Below are positions 36,978-47,114 of a DNA stretch of 64,000 nt, piece after piece. The first letter of the stretch is position 1. Each line of letters begins with the position of its first letter. The stretch spans positions 1 through 64,000 of the forward strand of contig JADIYP010000003.1 in assembly GCA_016705235.1 (NCBI GenBank), written 5' to 3'. Source of the DNA: Candidatus Leptovillus affinis (GTDB taxonomy: Bacteria > Chloroflexota > Anaerolineae > Promineifilales > Promineifilaceae). The notes below the pieces were generated by a model. That model was not told the origin of the DNA, searched no databases, and worked only from the letters and a program-made list of their open reading frames with translations. Position numbers and translations under genes: made by a program.

Positions 36978-38822
36978 CTAATCCACAACGCGAAAATGAG
37001 CTTCCAGATTGACCAAATCCACCTCGGTGAGGGCGACGGTAAGCTGGCTGTCTAACGGCCGTTCTCCCTTCACATACACCCGCGTTTCCAAATCCAGTTC
37101 GGGAATGAGCACCACATCCTTGCGCCCACGTTTTTCGACAAGTATCCCTTCGCCCTGCCAATCCGGGTGCTGGCGCAGGTAAACCATCGTCCAATGCCGG
37201 TTGGACAGGCGTTCGGCGCGGCGCACATCGCCGGAAACCGCGTCGGCGGCGCCCACACGGGCCATGACCTCTTGGGCGTCCAACATCTCCTCGCCCAAAA
37301 CGTGGGCGCGCAGTTGTTGGTGAACAACGAGGTCTAGGTAACGGCGCAGCGGGCTGGTTGCCTGGGCATACAGGCCCAGTCCCAGTCCGGCGTGGGCGCC
37401 GGGAGCGCTGCTTTGTTGGCTGGGTTTCATCAGGCGGCGACGGGCAAAAAATTCGGCCGTCGTGCTGGCCGGGGGCAGCGGTTCCGCTGGCGCTTCCTGG
37501 GTGGTGTAGGGTAGGGGGATGTTGTGGCTAAAGGCGAACCGGGCGATGGCTTCGCCGGCCAGCAGCATGGCGTCGCGCACCAGGTCGCGGCTGCGCAGAT
37601 TGGGCAACGGCCGTATGCTCACCGCGCCATCCTCCGCCACGCGCACCCGGACTTCTGGCAGTTCAATCTGCACCGAGCCGTTTCCGTGGCGGCGCTGCTC
37701 CGAGAGCTGCGCGATTTCGTATAATGACTTAAATGGCTCTTCGTGTAAACGGCCGTCAACCTCTTCATACGTCAACCGCGTGACATGAATCCAACTGGGC
37801 ACAATCTCCAACTCAGCCACCTCGCCGTTGGCGCCCAGGTCCAGGCCAAAGGAGAGCGCGGGCGAAAGTTCTACCAACCCGAGGCCAAGCCATTGGGTGG
37901 CGATGGGCGGCAGCATGGTGATGGTTCCTTCGGGCAGGTACAGGTTTGCGCCGCGCGCGCGCGCTTCCAGGTCTAGCAAGCTGTCTGGCGGGATCAGGGC
38001 GGCGACGTCGGCGATATGTACCCAGAGACGGCCGTTTTCCCAACTGAGCGCGTCGTCGGGGTCCTGATTGCCCTCGTCGTCGATGGCGAAGGCGGGCAGG
38101 TGGGTCAGGTCGCGGCGTTCTTCGTCTGGCAGATCGGGCACGGGCAGGCGGGGCGAGGCGGCGGGCAGACCGGCGCGCGCCGGATAAGGGTTGTGGTGGT
38201 CGTCCCAATACCCGATTTGCAGCAGAAGGGTGTGGGCGGATTCTGGCGTTTCGGGCAGATTGAGGGCGCGGAGGGCCTGGCTGCGTTGGGTTTGGCCGTT
38301 GGCCAGGGAAGCGATTTCTTGCAGGTAACGGCCGTCATCGGCGGCCATTTCCCCTTTTTCCAGGCGGGCCAGAAAATCTTGCCAGGATTGTTCTTCGGCG
38401 GCTTTGGCGGCGCGGGCGGCCAGTTCATTGGCTGCTTGTTCTGGCGTGCGGACGGTAATTGCTTCGATTGTGCCGCTGAAATACAGCCCATCGGCGACAA
38501 GCTGCCAGGCAGCCCAGGCAGTTTCCGGCGTGTAGGCCGCGTAGGCCAGTTCGGCCAGTTCTGGCAGGGTGGCCGTACTTCCCTGGAGCAGTTCCCAGGC
38601 GGTTTCTACGTCGCCCTCTGGCGCTTCCAAATGAGCAAGATGGGTGATGGGACCGGGATGGAGCAGGTCGACATCTTTGGGTCGGACTTTGAGGGAACGG
38701 CCGTCGGCCAGGTTGATTTCGATTTTTTTGTCGTTGGTTTTACTCAATAGGGCCGGTTGGTTTTTGTAGAGCACCAGGCTGTTGAGCGGCAGGATTTGTT
38801 CGGGCATGGGCATCATCCTCAT
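36978..38822 (-). CDS. RNB-domain ribonuclease (RNase II/R family)
   Basis: 614 residues, start within MRMMPMPEQ at 38822 (the later Met codons at 38813 or 38807 are possible). The catalytic RNB motif is AFAIDDEGNQDPDDALSWENGRLWVHIADVAALIPPDS with four acidic residues. LYLPEGTITMLPP, LSPALSFGLDLG and the C-terminal YAQATSPLRRYLDLVVHQQLRAHV are RNase II/R landmarks. The first 230 residues are a divergent N-terminal region with a small beta domain (LVLYKNQPALLSKTND) rather than two obvious cold-shock domains, and a C-terminal S1-like part is short. It degrades RNA 3' to 5'. Confidence 0.88.
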   Translation of the reverse strand: MRMMPMPEQILPLNSLVLYKNQPALLSKTNDKKIEINLADGRSLKVRPKDVDLLHPGPITHLAHLEAPEGDVETAWELLQGSTATLPELAELAYAAYTPETAWAAWQLVADGLYFSGTIEAITVRTPEQAANELAARAAKAAEEQSWQDFLARLEKGEMAADDGRYLQEIASLANGQTQRSQALRALNLPETPESAHTLLLQIGYWDDHHNPYPARAGLPAASPRLPVPDLPDEERRDLTHLPAFAIDDEGNQDPDDALSWENGRLWVHIADVAALIPPDSLLDLEARARGANLYLPEGTITMLPPIATQWLGLGLVELSPALSFGLDLGANGEVAELEIVPSWIHVTRLTYEEVDGRLHEEPFKSLYEIAQLSEQRRHGNGSVQIELPEVRVRVAEDGAVSIRPLPNLRSRDLVRDAMLLAGEAIARFAFSHNIPLPYTTQEAPAEPLPPASTTAEFFARRRLMKPSQQSSAPGAHAGLGLGLYAQATSPLRRYLDLVVHQQLRAHVLGEEMLDAQEVMARVGAADAVSGDVRRAERLSNRHWTMVYLRQHPDWQGEGILVEKRGRKDVVLIPELDLETRVYVKGERPLDSQLTVALTEVDLVNLEAHFRVVD

Positions 38823-38950
38823 AACAGGGTGCGGCTATTGTATGGGCAGATGGCGTGAACTGCCAATTGCGGCCCTTTTTTACAGCAATTCTCAATTTAG
38901 ATCAGGCATTCGTGCGAACAAGGTAATTTCTTTGCACTTTACGCTGAACT

Positions 38951-39064
38951 GTCATGCTGAGCGGAGTCTTCGGAGCGAAGCATCCCCATGTATTGGTCAT
39001 TAGGGCTGAACGGGATGCTTCGGAGGATGCTTCGGCAAGCTCAGCACAGGCTCTCAGCATGACA
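38951..39064. repeat. REP-like palindrome (family D), long copy
   Basis: TGTCATGCTGAGCGGAG with TCTTCGGAGCGAAGCATCCC pairs with GGGATGCTTCGGAGGATGC, GCTCAGC and CTCTCAGCATGACA. It lies in the 570-bp gap between the RNB gene start and the LysM gene. Two ACGGCCGT copies (about 39122, 39173) and a promoter occupy the rest. Confidence 0.8.
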
Positions 39065-39217
39065 CATTTCTGGTTAAATTGAGAATTGCTGCCTTTTTTA
39101 ACTGGCGAAACGTGGACTAAAACGGCCGTGCGCAGACCGTCTGGTCATCTGTAACCCGATTGGGGAGCGATACGGCCGTGCCCGACGGCCATATTTCGTA
39201 AAAACCTCGCCGATGCC

Positions 39218-39254
39218 TTGACTGACTCAGGAAACGCATGGTATTATGAGTCAG
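39218..39254 (+). promoter_or_regulatory. promoter overlapped by operator-like dyad, LysM gene
   Basis: TTGACT at 39218-39223 and TATTAT at 39242-39247 are 18 bp apart. A perfect inverted repeat CTGACTCA (39222-39229) / TGAGTCAG (39247-39254) straddles the spacer and -10 box, the layout of a repressor site. The leader to ATG 39393 would be about 140 nt. Confidence 0.65.
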
Positions 39255-39392
39255 CCAAATTATTTTATGTATAATGGGTTATGTCATATCATTGCAATAA
39301 TAAGTTTTGCTATTCGCATACAAAGTTCGTAGAGAAGGCGATTTCTGCGAGAACAAGCCTTGAAAGAGTTGCAAGTTAAAGGAGGTTAGATT

Positions 39393-40358
39393 ATGACTCG
39401 TCGGATTATTTACATTTTGCTGGCGGTAGTCGTGGTTTTGGTGGTTGTTTTGGGCATCCGCTGGTGGTTAAATCGCGGGGCAGATGGCGATACGGTGACA
39501 GAAGAAACGGCTGGCGTTGTCGAAGACATGGCCGTTGAATCGGAAACCGGCGAAACGGCCGTAACCGGCGATGCCTCAACGGGTGACGCTTCGACAGGTG
39601 ACGCTTCGACAGGTGATGATACGGGCCAAACGGCCGTAACAGAAGGCGGCGATTCCGGTGAGATGGAGGTTGTCGTGGGCGAGGTGGTAGAGGGCGACCA
39701 GACCGCAGCAGAGGGTTCTGGTTCGACAGATGCGACATCTCCTGACAATTCGGGGCAAACGGCCGTAACTGATTCGACACTCGGCGGCGTGGCGGAGTCT
39801 GGTGATGCCAATGCCGGCGGTGGAATAGTTACCCCAGGCCCAGCCGATACAGCCGCCGGCGCGGTGGGCACTGGTGGCGAGGCTGCCGTGCAACTGCCGG
39901 CCAGTGTGGTTGTTCCTGGTCAGGCTGTGCAGCACATCGTGGTCAAGAATGAGTGGCTCACCCAATTGGCTCGCTGCTACGGCACCACGGTTCATGATAT
40001 TCAGGCGGCCAATAACTTCATTTATCCGGACCTCATTCAACCTGGTTGGGTAGTAAATATCACCAATCCTGGTAATGCCGGCCCCATCACCATCAATGAA
40101 ATGCCCTGCTTTGCCTATTACACTGTGCAGCAAGGCGATAATTTGTACCGCATTGCCGAACAGCACGGCATCCATTTCCAATGGTTGGCGCGCATCAATG
40201 CCATTTACAATTACGATCTGATTTATACCGGGCAGGTTTTGGTTATCCCTAATCCGGTTCCCTCGGAATTGACGACTGCTCCGTTGCAGCCATTTTATTA
40301 TCCTTCATGCGGGTATTATGGTTGTTGGCAGCCGCTTCCCGCGCCGTATGGCGGGTAA
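39393..40358 (+). CDS. membrane-anchored protein with two LysM domains
   Basis: AAAGGAGGTTAGATT gives a consensus ribosome site. 321 residues: an N-terminal helix (IIYILLAVVVVLVVVLGIRWWL), then about 150 residues of low-complexity Thr/Gly/Asp/Ser/Glu sequence including a TGDAS direct repeat and three GQTAVT-like pieces coded by ACGGCCGT copies. Two LysM domains follow: HIVVKNEWLTQLARCYGTTVHDIQAANNF...VVNITNP and YTVQQGDNLYRIAEQHGIHFQWLARINAI...VLVIPNP. LysM binds N-acetylglucosamine polymers, so it probably contacts the cell wall or sheath from the membrane. No catalytic domain is present. Confidence 0.87.
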   Translation: MTRRIIYILLAVVVVLVVVLGIRWWLNRGADGDTVTEETAGVVEDMAVESETGETAVTGDASTGDASTGDASTGDDTGQTAVTEGGDSGEMEVVVGEVVEGDQTAAEGSGSTDATSPDNSGQTAVTDSTLGGVAESGDANAGGGIVTPGPADTAAGAVGTGGEAAVQLPASVVVPGQAVQHIVVKNEWLTQLARCYGTTVHDIQAANNFIYPDLIQPGWVVNITNPGNAGPITINEMPCFAYYTVQQGDNLYRIAEQHGIHFQWLARINAIYNYDLIYTGQVLVIPNPVPSELTTAPLQPFYYPSCGYYGCWQPLPAPYGG

Positions 40359-40402
40359 TGGGTTTTCGGTTTCCAATCATCCCGCTGGCTAACTAAAACA
40401 GG

Positions 40403-40438
40403 AACGGCCGTCAACAATATGCATTGTTGACGGCCGTT
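40403..40438. repeat. 36-nt inverted repeat with ACGGCCGT at both ends
   Basis: AACGGCCGTCAACAAT, four-base loop ATGC, ATTGTTGACGGCCGTT. It lies between convergent genes (LysM and ilvD) and can form a strong hairpin in RNA; there is no clear T-run on either side. Confidence 0.9.
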
Positions 40439-40455
40439 TATGATCCCCGCTTTCT

Positions 40456-40560
40456 AGCAGTTTGTCGGAAAACCGCTTTTGTAGCCGGGGTATCCTTACC
40501 CCGCCTCTGGAAGACGCGGTAAGAAACCGCGGCTACGGGAGGTTCTCCGACAGACTGTTA
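40456..40560. repeat. imperfect long inverted repeat
   Basis: AGCAGTTTGTCGGAAAACCGC and TTGTAGCCGGGGTA pair imperfectly with GCGGCTACGGGAGG and TCTCCGACAGACTGTTA; an inner CTTACCCCGCCTC/ACGCGGTAAG pair is visible. It is probably another dispersed palindromic element or the convergent terminator of ilvD and the LysM gene. Confidence 0.65.
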
Positions 40561-40571
40561 GTTCCGGTTAA

Positions 40572-42251
40572 TCAACCATCCGTCAGACAGCCTTCAGAAG
40601 CCGACTGTACATTTTTGATATATTTGTAGAGCGTGCCGCGCGTTGCTTTGTAAGGCGGCATGGTCCAGGCCGTGCGGCGTTGAGCTAGTTCCGCAGCGCT
40701 TAAGTCAACGTCAATCGCTCGTTTTTGGGCGTCGATAGTGATTTTGTCGCCGGTGCGGACCAGGGCGATAGGGCCGCCTTCCTGCGCTTCCGGGCAGATG
40801 TGGCCGACGATGAAGCCATGACTGCCGCCGGAGAAACGGCCGTCAGTCATCAGCGCTACGTCTTTGCCCAACCCCGCACCCATAATCGCGCTGGTCGGCG
40901 TCAGCATTTCCGGCATGCCGGGGCCGCCCTTTGGCCCTTCGTAGCGGATCACAATCACGTCGCCTTTCACAATCTCGCCCACTTCCAACCCGGTCAGCAT
41001 CTCCTCTTCCGAGTCATAAACGCGCGCCGTGCCGCTGAAAACCAACCCTTCTTTGCCCGTAATCTTGGCGACGGAACCTTCCGGGGCCAGGTTGCCGCGC
41101 AAAATTTGGATGTGGCCAGTCTCTTTGATCGGCTTTGCCAAGGGCTGGATGATTTCTTGCCCGACGGTTAAATTGGGCATATCGGCCAGATTTTCGGCTA
41201 CGGTTTTGCCCGTCACCGTCAGGCACTCACCGTTGAGGTAGCCGTTTTCCAACAGATATTTCATAACGGCCGGCGTGCCGCCAACCTGGTGCAAATCTTC
41301 CATCACGAAACGGCCGCTCGGCTTTAAATCGGCCAAAAACGGCACGCGGTCGCTGACCGTCTGGAAATCGTCGATGGTCAGATCGACGCCGCCCGTTTTG
41401 GCCATGGCGATGAGGTGCAGCACGGCGTTGGTGGAGCCGCCCAAGGCCATCACCACCACCATCGCGTTTTCAAATGCTTCGCGGGTCATGATGTCGCTGG
41501 GTTTGATGTCGCGCTCCAGCAGCCGGCGCATGGCTGCGCCGGCGCGCGCGCATTCGTCCAATTTGTCCGGCGATTCAGCCGGGTAGGAGGCGCTGTAGGG
41601 CAGGCTCATGCCCAGCGCTTCGATGGCCGAGGCCATGGTATTGGCGGTGTACATGCCGCCGCACGCGCCAGGACCAGGGCAAGAATGGCGCACAATCGCT
41701 TGCCGCTCTTCTTCAGTAATTTTACCGGCAATGTATTCGCCATAACTTTGGAACGCCGACACAATGTCCAGCTTGTCGTATTGCGCCGTGCAGCCGGCGC
41801 GAATCGTGCCGCCATAGACCATGATCGCCGGGCGATCCAGCCGTGACATGGCCATGATGCAGCCGGGCATGTTTTTGTCGCAGCCGGGCAGGGCGATGAG
41901 GCCGTCGTACCACTGGGCGGCCATGAGCGTTTCGATGGAATCGGCGATGATTTCACGCGATTGCAGCGAGAAGCTCATGCCATCCGTGCCCATGCTGATG
42001 CCGTCGCTGACGCCAATGGTGTTGAAGCGCATCCCGACGAGGTCGGCGGCTTCGACGCCTTCTTTGACCTTGGCGGAGAGATCGTTGAGGTGCATGTTGC
42101 AGGTGTTGCCTTCGTACCACATGCTGGCGATACCTACCTGAGCCTTGTCCATGTCGGCTTCGGTCATGCCGGTGCCGTAGAGCATGGCCTGGGAGGCGCC
42201 CTGCGCTTTGGGTTGGGTGATGCGGGAACTGTATTTGTTTAGTTGGGTCAT
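40572..42251 (-). CDS. ilvD: dihydroxy-acid dehydratase
   Basis: 559 residues from ATG 42251 behind TCAGGAGAAAAA; an open extension upstream to 42413 reads repeat DNA and is rejected. Signatures: [52 protein letters not shown] (Fe-S Cys and the active-site region), [44 protein letters not shown] and [23 protein letters not shown]. It dehydrates 2,3-dihydroxy acids to 2-keto acids in valine and isoleucine synthesis. No other ilv genes are adjacent. Confidence 0.97.
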   Translation of the reverse strand: MTQLNKYSSRITQPKAQGASQAMLYGTGMTEADMDKAQVGIASMWYEGNTCNMHLNDLSAKVKEGVEAADLVGMRFNTIGVSDGISMGTDGMSFSLQSREIIADSIETLMAAQWYDGLIALPGCDKNMPGCIMAMSRLDRPAIMVYGGTIRAGCTAQYDKLDIVSAFQSYGEYIAGKITEEERQAIVRHSCPGPGACGGMYTANTMASAIEALGMSLPYSASYPAESPDKLDECARAGAAMRRLLERDIKPSDIMTREAFENAMVVVMALGGSTNAVLHLIAMAKTGGVDLTIDDFQTVSDRVPFLADLKPSGRFVMEDLHQVGGTPAVMKYLLENGYLNGECLTVTGKTVAENLADMPNLTVGQEIIQPLAKPIKETGHIQILRGNLAPEGSVAKITGKEGLVFSGTARVYDSEEEMLTGLEVGEIVKGDVIVIRYEGPKGGPGMPEMLTPTSAIMGAGLGKDVALMTDGRFSGGSHGFIVGHICPEAQEGGPIALVRTGDKITIDAQKRAIDVDLSAAELAQRRTAWTMPPYKATRGTLYKYIKNVQSASEGCLTDG

Positions 42252-42265
42252 TTTTTCTCCTGAAA

Positions 42266-42370
42266 GCGGGAACGCGGAGTTGCGCAGTGGAAGCGCCGAG
42301 TTACGCAGAGAAAAGCGGAGAAAAACCTCTGTATAACTCTGTGGTTCTTTGCGGCTCTCTGTGTTCCAGT
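42266..42370. repeat. GCGGAGTT/ACGCAGAG inverted repeat (family E)
   Basis: GAACGCGGAGTTGCGCAG, GAGTTACGCAGAGAAAAGCGG and AACCTCTGTATAACTCTGTGG with GCGGCTCTCTGTGTTCC form overlapping dyads upstream of ilvD; a second set, CTTTTCTCTGTGACACTCC and TTTCTCTGTGCCCCTCTGTGTTCCGC, continues to about 42500. A shorter relative is at 2046. This fills the 248-bp ilvD-ridA gap. Confidence 0.65.
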
Positions 42371-42499
42371 TTTTATCTTCCTCTTGAATTGATAAAGCGA
42401 CGAATGCCGCCATCTTTGAGCATGGTGACTGATCTCATTCATCGTCATGCTTTTCTCTGTGACACTCCATATTTCTCTGTGCCCCTCTGTGTTCCGCTT

Positions 42500-42901
42500 T
42501 TAAATCACGGCCGTTCCCTCCACCTCAATCAAAAACTCCGGTCGCGCCAACGACTGCACGCCAATCCATGTGGTCGCCGGGGGATGGTCGCTGGGGAAGA
42601 AGGCCTTCAGCCCTTCGCTCACCGGGGCGGTGCGGTCCATCCAGTCGTGGACGATGTAGATGCGCAGTGCGACGATGTCGGTTAACGCGCCGCCGGCGGT
42701 GGTTACGGCCGTTTCCACATTCCGTAAACTCTGCCACACCTGCGCCTGCAAATCATTCGCGCCGATGATATTCTGGTGCTTGTCCCAGGCTACCTGCCCG
42801 GAAAAGTACACCATGCGGCTGCCCTGCGCCACCACAATCTGCGAAAAACCAAATTGCAAACTGTTGAAAAGGGAATCGGGATTAAGACTTGTTTTGCTCA
42901 T
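42500..42901 (-). CDS. RidA-family (YjgF/YER057c) deaminase
   Basis: 133 residues. FGFSQIVVAQGSRMVYFSGQVAWDKHQNIIGANDLQAQVWQSLRNVETAVTTAGG, IVALRIYIVHDWM and PPATTWIGVQSLARPEFLIEVEGTAVI follow the RidA pattern, with the ligand Arg replaced in context by SLARPEFLIEVE (Arg retained, Glu conserved). It is expected to hydrolyse reactive enamines from PLP enzymes, including those linked to branched-chain amino acid metabolism (ilvD is next to it). The last codons use an ACGGCCGT copy. Confidence 0.88.
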   Translation of the reverse strand: MSKTSLNPDSLFNSLQFGFSQIVVAQGSRMVYFSGQVAWDKHQNIIGANDLQAQVWQSLRNVETAVTTAGGALTDIVALRIYIVHDWMDRTAPVSEGLKAFFPSDHPPATTWIGVQSLARPEFLIEVEGTAVI

Positions 42902-42916
42902 GGTTGGAGATCTTCC

Positions 42917-43858
42917 TCAAAACACTTTGCGCCAGTGATACCCTTTGTATATTTCCGTAAAGCCGAGGCTGTTGTATAGGGCATTGGCCGGGATCATGTC
43001 GCCGGTTTCCACGGTTACGTCGACTGCGCCCCAAGTTTTCAGCCGCAGCAGCCCTTCTTGCATCAGGGCTTTGCCCAGCCCTTTACGCTGGTGGTCGGGA
43101 TGAGTACAGACCGGCTCGAAGATGCCGCGTCGGTTCATTTGGTCCCAAGGAATGCCCACATAGGCGGCAAAATTGCCGTCAGGGGCGACGGCTACCAGGT
43201 CTAGTTCACGGCGAAAGCTGGGCGCGTTGCGGGTGAACCACTGGTATTCGACGGCCGTATGGAAATCGCGCCGGAAAGCCGCATTGAGTAAATCGGCGAT
43301 TTTCTGACAGTCGTCGAGGTTTTCTGGATCGGTGATGCGCAGGGTGTAGCCTGCCGCCAGGTCTGGCTGGACCAGCGGCTGTTGACCCAACCGCAGATAA
43401 CGCAGCACGCCGCCGTAGCTCATTTTCTCGCAGCCGCGTTCGCTGAGCAGGCGCTGGCGCAGGGCGTCGTATTCGTAGACGAAGAAGTGGAGTTGACGGC
43501 CGTTTCCCTCTGCGCCTTCTTCTCCCAGATTGGCCTCGGCCCAATCAATCATCTCTGCTTCTAAAAAGCGAAAATCCGGGTCGATTTGGATGTTGGCCCA
43601 GCCCTCGCCGTCCGGGTTGACGATGCCGACGAGACGGCCGTTATTCGTTTCCCAAAGCTGGCAGTTCTGGTTCCAATCAGGATTGCCGCCTTTACGGCCG
43701 TCGTAAAAACGGCGGCCTTCCCAGCGACGCATGTCCCAATTGAAACCCGGCGGGGCCGTGGTCACTGTTTCCAGCAGCAGTTGGTGCACGCGCCAGTAAT
43801 CGTTTTCATCATTCAGCGGGCGATGATACACCGGTGGCAATTTATTTTGGGTAATCAT
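42917..43858 (-). CDS. GNAT-family N-acetyltransferase, probably two-domain
   Basis: 313 residues from ATG 43858, chosen because GCAAAAGGAAG has proper spacing to it. The C-terminal GNAT module is clear: NFAAYVGIPWDQMNRRGIFEPVCTHPDHQRKGLGKALMQEGLLRLKTWGAVDVTVET and ANALYNSLGFTEIYKGYHWRK (HPDHQRKGLGKAL is the acetyl-CoA loop). The N-terminal half looks like a degenerate second GNAT (GRLVGIVNPDGEGWANIQIDPDFRFLEAEMIDWAE). Substrate unknown. Confidence 0.85.
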   Translation of the reverse strand: MITQNKLPPVYHRPLNDENDYWRVHQLLLETVTTAPPGFNWDMRRWEGRRFYDGRKGGNPDWNQNCQLWETNNGRLVGIVNPDGEGWANIQIDPDFRFLEAEMIDWAEANLGEEGAEGNGRQLHFFVYEYDALRQRLLSERGCEKMSYGGVLRYLRLGQQPLVQPDLAAGYTLRITDPENLDDCQKIADLLNAAFRRDFHTAVEYQWFTRNAPSFRRELDLVAVAPDGNFAAYVGIPWDQMNRRGIFEPVCTHPDHQRKGLGKALMQEGLLRLKTWGAVDVTVETGDMIPANALYNSLGFTEIYKGYHWRKVF

Positions 43859-44074
43859 GTGCATCTTCCTTTTGCAGCGACCCAACAGCAGGGTCGAATG
43901 GAGGTGGGGCGTTCAGCCGCAACGAGATTGTATCAGGCTGGTGTGGCTTGTAAATGGAGAATCGAGCTTGTCAGGGGATCTGGCACAGGGGATTGGGGAA
44001 CGGGGTGATAGGGCGCAGAGCAAGCCCACCAAGCGGAGGATTTTTAGCCAGTAAGGTCTTTGGCGCACGGCCGT

Positions 44075-44731
44075 CTACCACTTTCCTTTTTGCCGTCTTC
44101 TCAGACCCAGCAGCCAGGCAATCACGCCGCTCACCAGTGTCAGGGATAGAACACCGGCCTTTTGGACTACCGCGTCAGCCGCTTCCGGCGTGTAACCCTG
44201 CTCCACCAGCGTCCACTTCAAAAACACGCCGCCATCCACCACAGGCAGAGGCAGCAGCGCCCCAGTCAAGATGAAGCCATGACTCAGGCAGGCCACATTC
44301 GCCAGCTCGCGGGAGAGGGAATTCGGCGCGGACAAGGCGCGCCACAGCAGGCTGCCCAGCAAACTGGCTGCGCTGTAAACCGGTCCGCCCAGGCTGCGCT
44401 GGCGATGGATGGCCGGAGCCACATCGTTGTTGGTGTACAGCGTGCGCGGCATATCCAACGAGAGCAGAACCTGGTCCATGGGCGCGCTGGCGCGTTTGGC
44501 GCTTTCGGTGTGGGCCAGCGCATGGCCTACGTCGGCCAGGAAGGGGAAGGGCAGACCCAGCAGGGCCACCAACAGGCGCTGCCCCAGGCTGCGTTCCGGT
44601 TTGCGCTTACCTGCCAGCCAGACGAGCGCCAGCCAAATGGTAGGCGGCGCGACCCAAAAAATCGGCCGGACATTAACCGGCACGCCGTTAAAGTGGCCAA
44701 TCGTGCGGGTATCATACAAGGCGTGTTTCAT
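44075..44731 (-). CDS. M50-like membrane protein lacking catalytic Glu
   Basis: 218 residues. VRPIFWVAPPTIWLALVWLAG is an opening helix; LLVALLGLPFPFLADVGHALAHTESAKRASAPMD occupies the place of the M50 metal helix, but its motif is H70-A-L-A-H74, with Ala where the catalytic Glu of HExxH belongs. RSLGGPVYSAASLLGSLLWRAL and FILTGALLPLPVVDGGVFLKWTLVEQGYTPE match the second M50 landmark (LLPLPxxDGG, metal-ligand Asp). Metal binding may persist while peptide cleavage should not. It may be a scaffold or regulator. Alone, start at ATG 44731. Confidence 0.75.
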   Translation of the reverse strand: MKHALYDTRTIGHFNGVPVNVRPIFWVAPPTIWLALVWLAGKRKPERSLGQRLLVALLGLPFPFLADVGHALAHTESAKRASAPMDQVLLSLDMPRTLYTNNDVAPAIHRQRSLGGPVYSAASLLGSLLWRALSAPNSLSRELANVACLSHGFILTGALLPLPVVDGGVFLKWTLVEQGYTPEAADAVVQKAGVLSLTLVSGVIAWLLGLRRRQKGKW

Positions 44732-44751
44732 GGTTCATTTCCCTTGAAAAT

Positions 44752-44784
44752 AGATTTGTCAAATCTTTAAGATTTGACAAATCT
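44752..44784. repeat. 33-bp palindrome AGATTTGTCAAATCTT
   Basis: AGATTTGTCAAATCTT-T-AAGATTTGACAAATCT, immediately upstream of the pseudo-M50 gene start on the minus strand. It could be an operator or a repeat element; it also contains shorter nested dyads (AGATTTGTCAAATCT). Confidence 0.85.
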
Positions 44785-44873
44785 CAACCTTTTCATTCGT
44801 GGTGGTGGGTTAGACCACTCATGATGTCTCCTGAATGGATGGTCAGATTGGACCAATCTTGTGCCGTTGTGAA

Positions 44874-44902
44874 AGCAAAAAGCCCGCGCAAACGGGCTTT
44901 TG
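44874..44902 (-). terminator. terminator of OsmC gene
   Basis: Read on the minus strand: AAAGCCCG-TTTGCG-CGGGCTTTTTG, about 30 bp after the OsmC stop. Confidence 0.85.
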
Positions 44903-44931
44903 GCAAAGAATAATAGGCCAACGGCTCAGGG

Positions 44932-45327
44932 TTAGACGGCCGTGGCCATTGTGGTAGCCTGCACCTCAATCTTCGGCGGGTGTTCGAAATGTTTTTTGAC
45001 GGCGCATTGATCGGCGGCGCGGATGATGGCTGGCTTGTATTTTTCGGGAAAATCGGACGGAACCTGGATGTCCAGGTTTACTTTCGTGACCATGCCGGTC
45101 ATGGGATTGACCTCCAGATTTTGCACCAGGCGGATGCCTTCGGCTGAGATGCCGCGTTGTTGGCAGAATCCCAGGACGTAAATACCGGCACAGGTGCCAA
45201 TGGATGCCAGAAATGTGGCAAATGGGGTTGGGGCGGTGCTGTAGGGCGGTTGATCGGTGGGCACGGTGAATGGGCCAAAGTGGGCGTCTACCCGCGCGCC
45301 GCCGGGAAAGTCGATAATCATTTCCAT
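44932..45327 (-). CDS. OsmC-family protein
   Basis: 131 residues. YSTAPTPFATFLASIGTCAGIYVLGFCQQRGI carries the first redox Cys (GTCAG) and a second Cys (GFCQQ). RAADQCAVKKHFEHPPKIEVQ carries a third conserved Cys in the usual C-terminal position. Family members reduce organic hydroperoxides or bind thiols; the arrangement is closer to the YhfA/OsmC-like branch than to canonical OsmC. GAGGACTCTTTTC precedes ATG 45327. Confidence 0.85.
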   Translation of the reverse strand: MEMIIDFPGGARVDAHFGPFTVPTDQPPYSTAPTPFATFLASIGTCAGIYVLGFCQQRGISAEGIRLVQNLEVNPMTGMVTKVNLDIQVPSDFPEKYKPAIIRAADQCAVKKHFEHPPKIEVQATTMATAV

Positions 45328-45504
45328 GAAAAGAGTCCTCCGTTGTATCGGTTGATGTTTTGTTACGGCTGGGTGTATGCACCCAGGTGACCGTACTGTA
45401 TTATTTAGATAATAAAAGGTGCGAAAAGTGACAAACGGCCGTTACCCATCTGCTAAATGTCATAGGATATGATAAAAAGCAGGTATTTCTTATGACGCCT
45501 GCGG

Positions 45505-45533
45505 TTGCGATTTGGGGCTGGGTTCGGTATAGT
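45505..45533 (+). promoter_or_regulatory. candidate promoter for eno
   Basis: TTGCGA at 45505-45510 and TATAGT at 45528-45533, 17 bp apart, about 88 bp upstream of the enolase ATG. Confidence 0.5.
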
Positions 45534-45614
45534 TGCAGGTGGTTTTTTAAGACTAACAATCGTGCATCGCCTGTTTTTCACAAGCGACACATGCTGAATT
45601 CAGAAAAGGAGTAA

Positions 45615-46907
<1,293 letters not shown>

Positions 46908-46936
46908 GCATTAACGCATCCTGATGATTTACCATA

Positions 46937-46961
46937 GGGGCACGTTCTGTGCCCCTTTTTA
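46937..46961 (+). terminator. Rho-independent terminator of eno
   Basis: GGGGCAC-GTTCT-GTGCCCCTTTTT, about 30 bp after the eno stop. Confidence 0.95.
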
Positions 46962-47114
46962 TTTGAAGGATAAGCTGCTCCGTGGCACAATTACTCTCGA
47001 TATATACCTATCAATCTGGCTCTTACTTACGCCAATCTAACGATTGACCGGCATAATCTTAGCCAAAAGTAACTCATGCCCCTTTGGGCCACGCACTTGA
47101 ACCAGGAGATTCAG

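Noticed and set aside
38016..38750. 244-codon frame antisense to the RNB nuclease
   Set aside because: Shadow of the RNase gene; glycine-rich translation with no family features.
42252..42413. 54-residue N-terminal extension of IlvD
   Set aside because: It is translated from repeat DNA (GCGGAGTTACGCAGAG), and a ribosome site precedes ATG 42251 where IlvD homologues begin.
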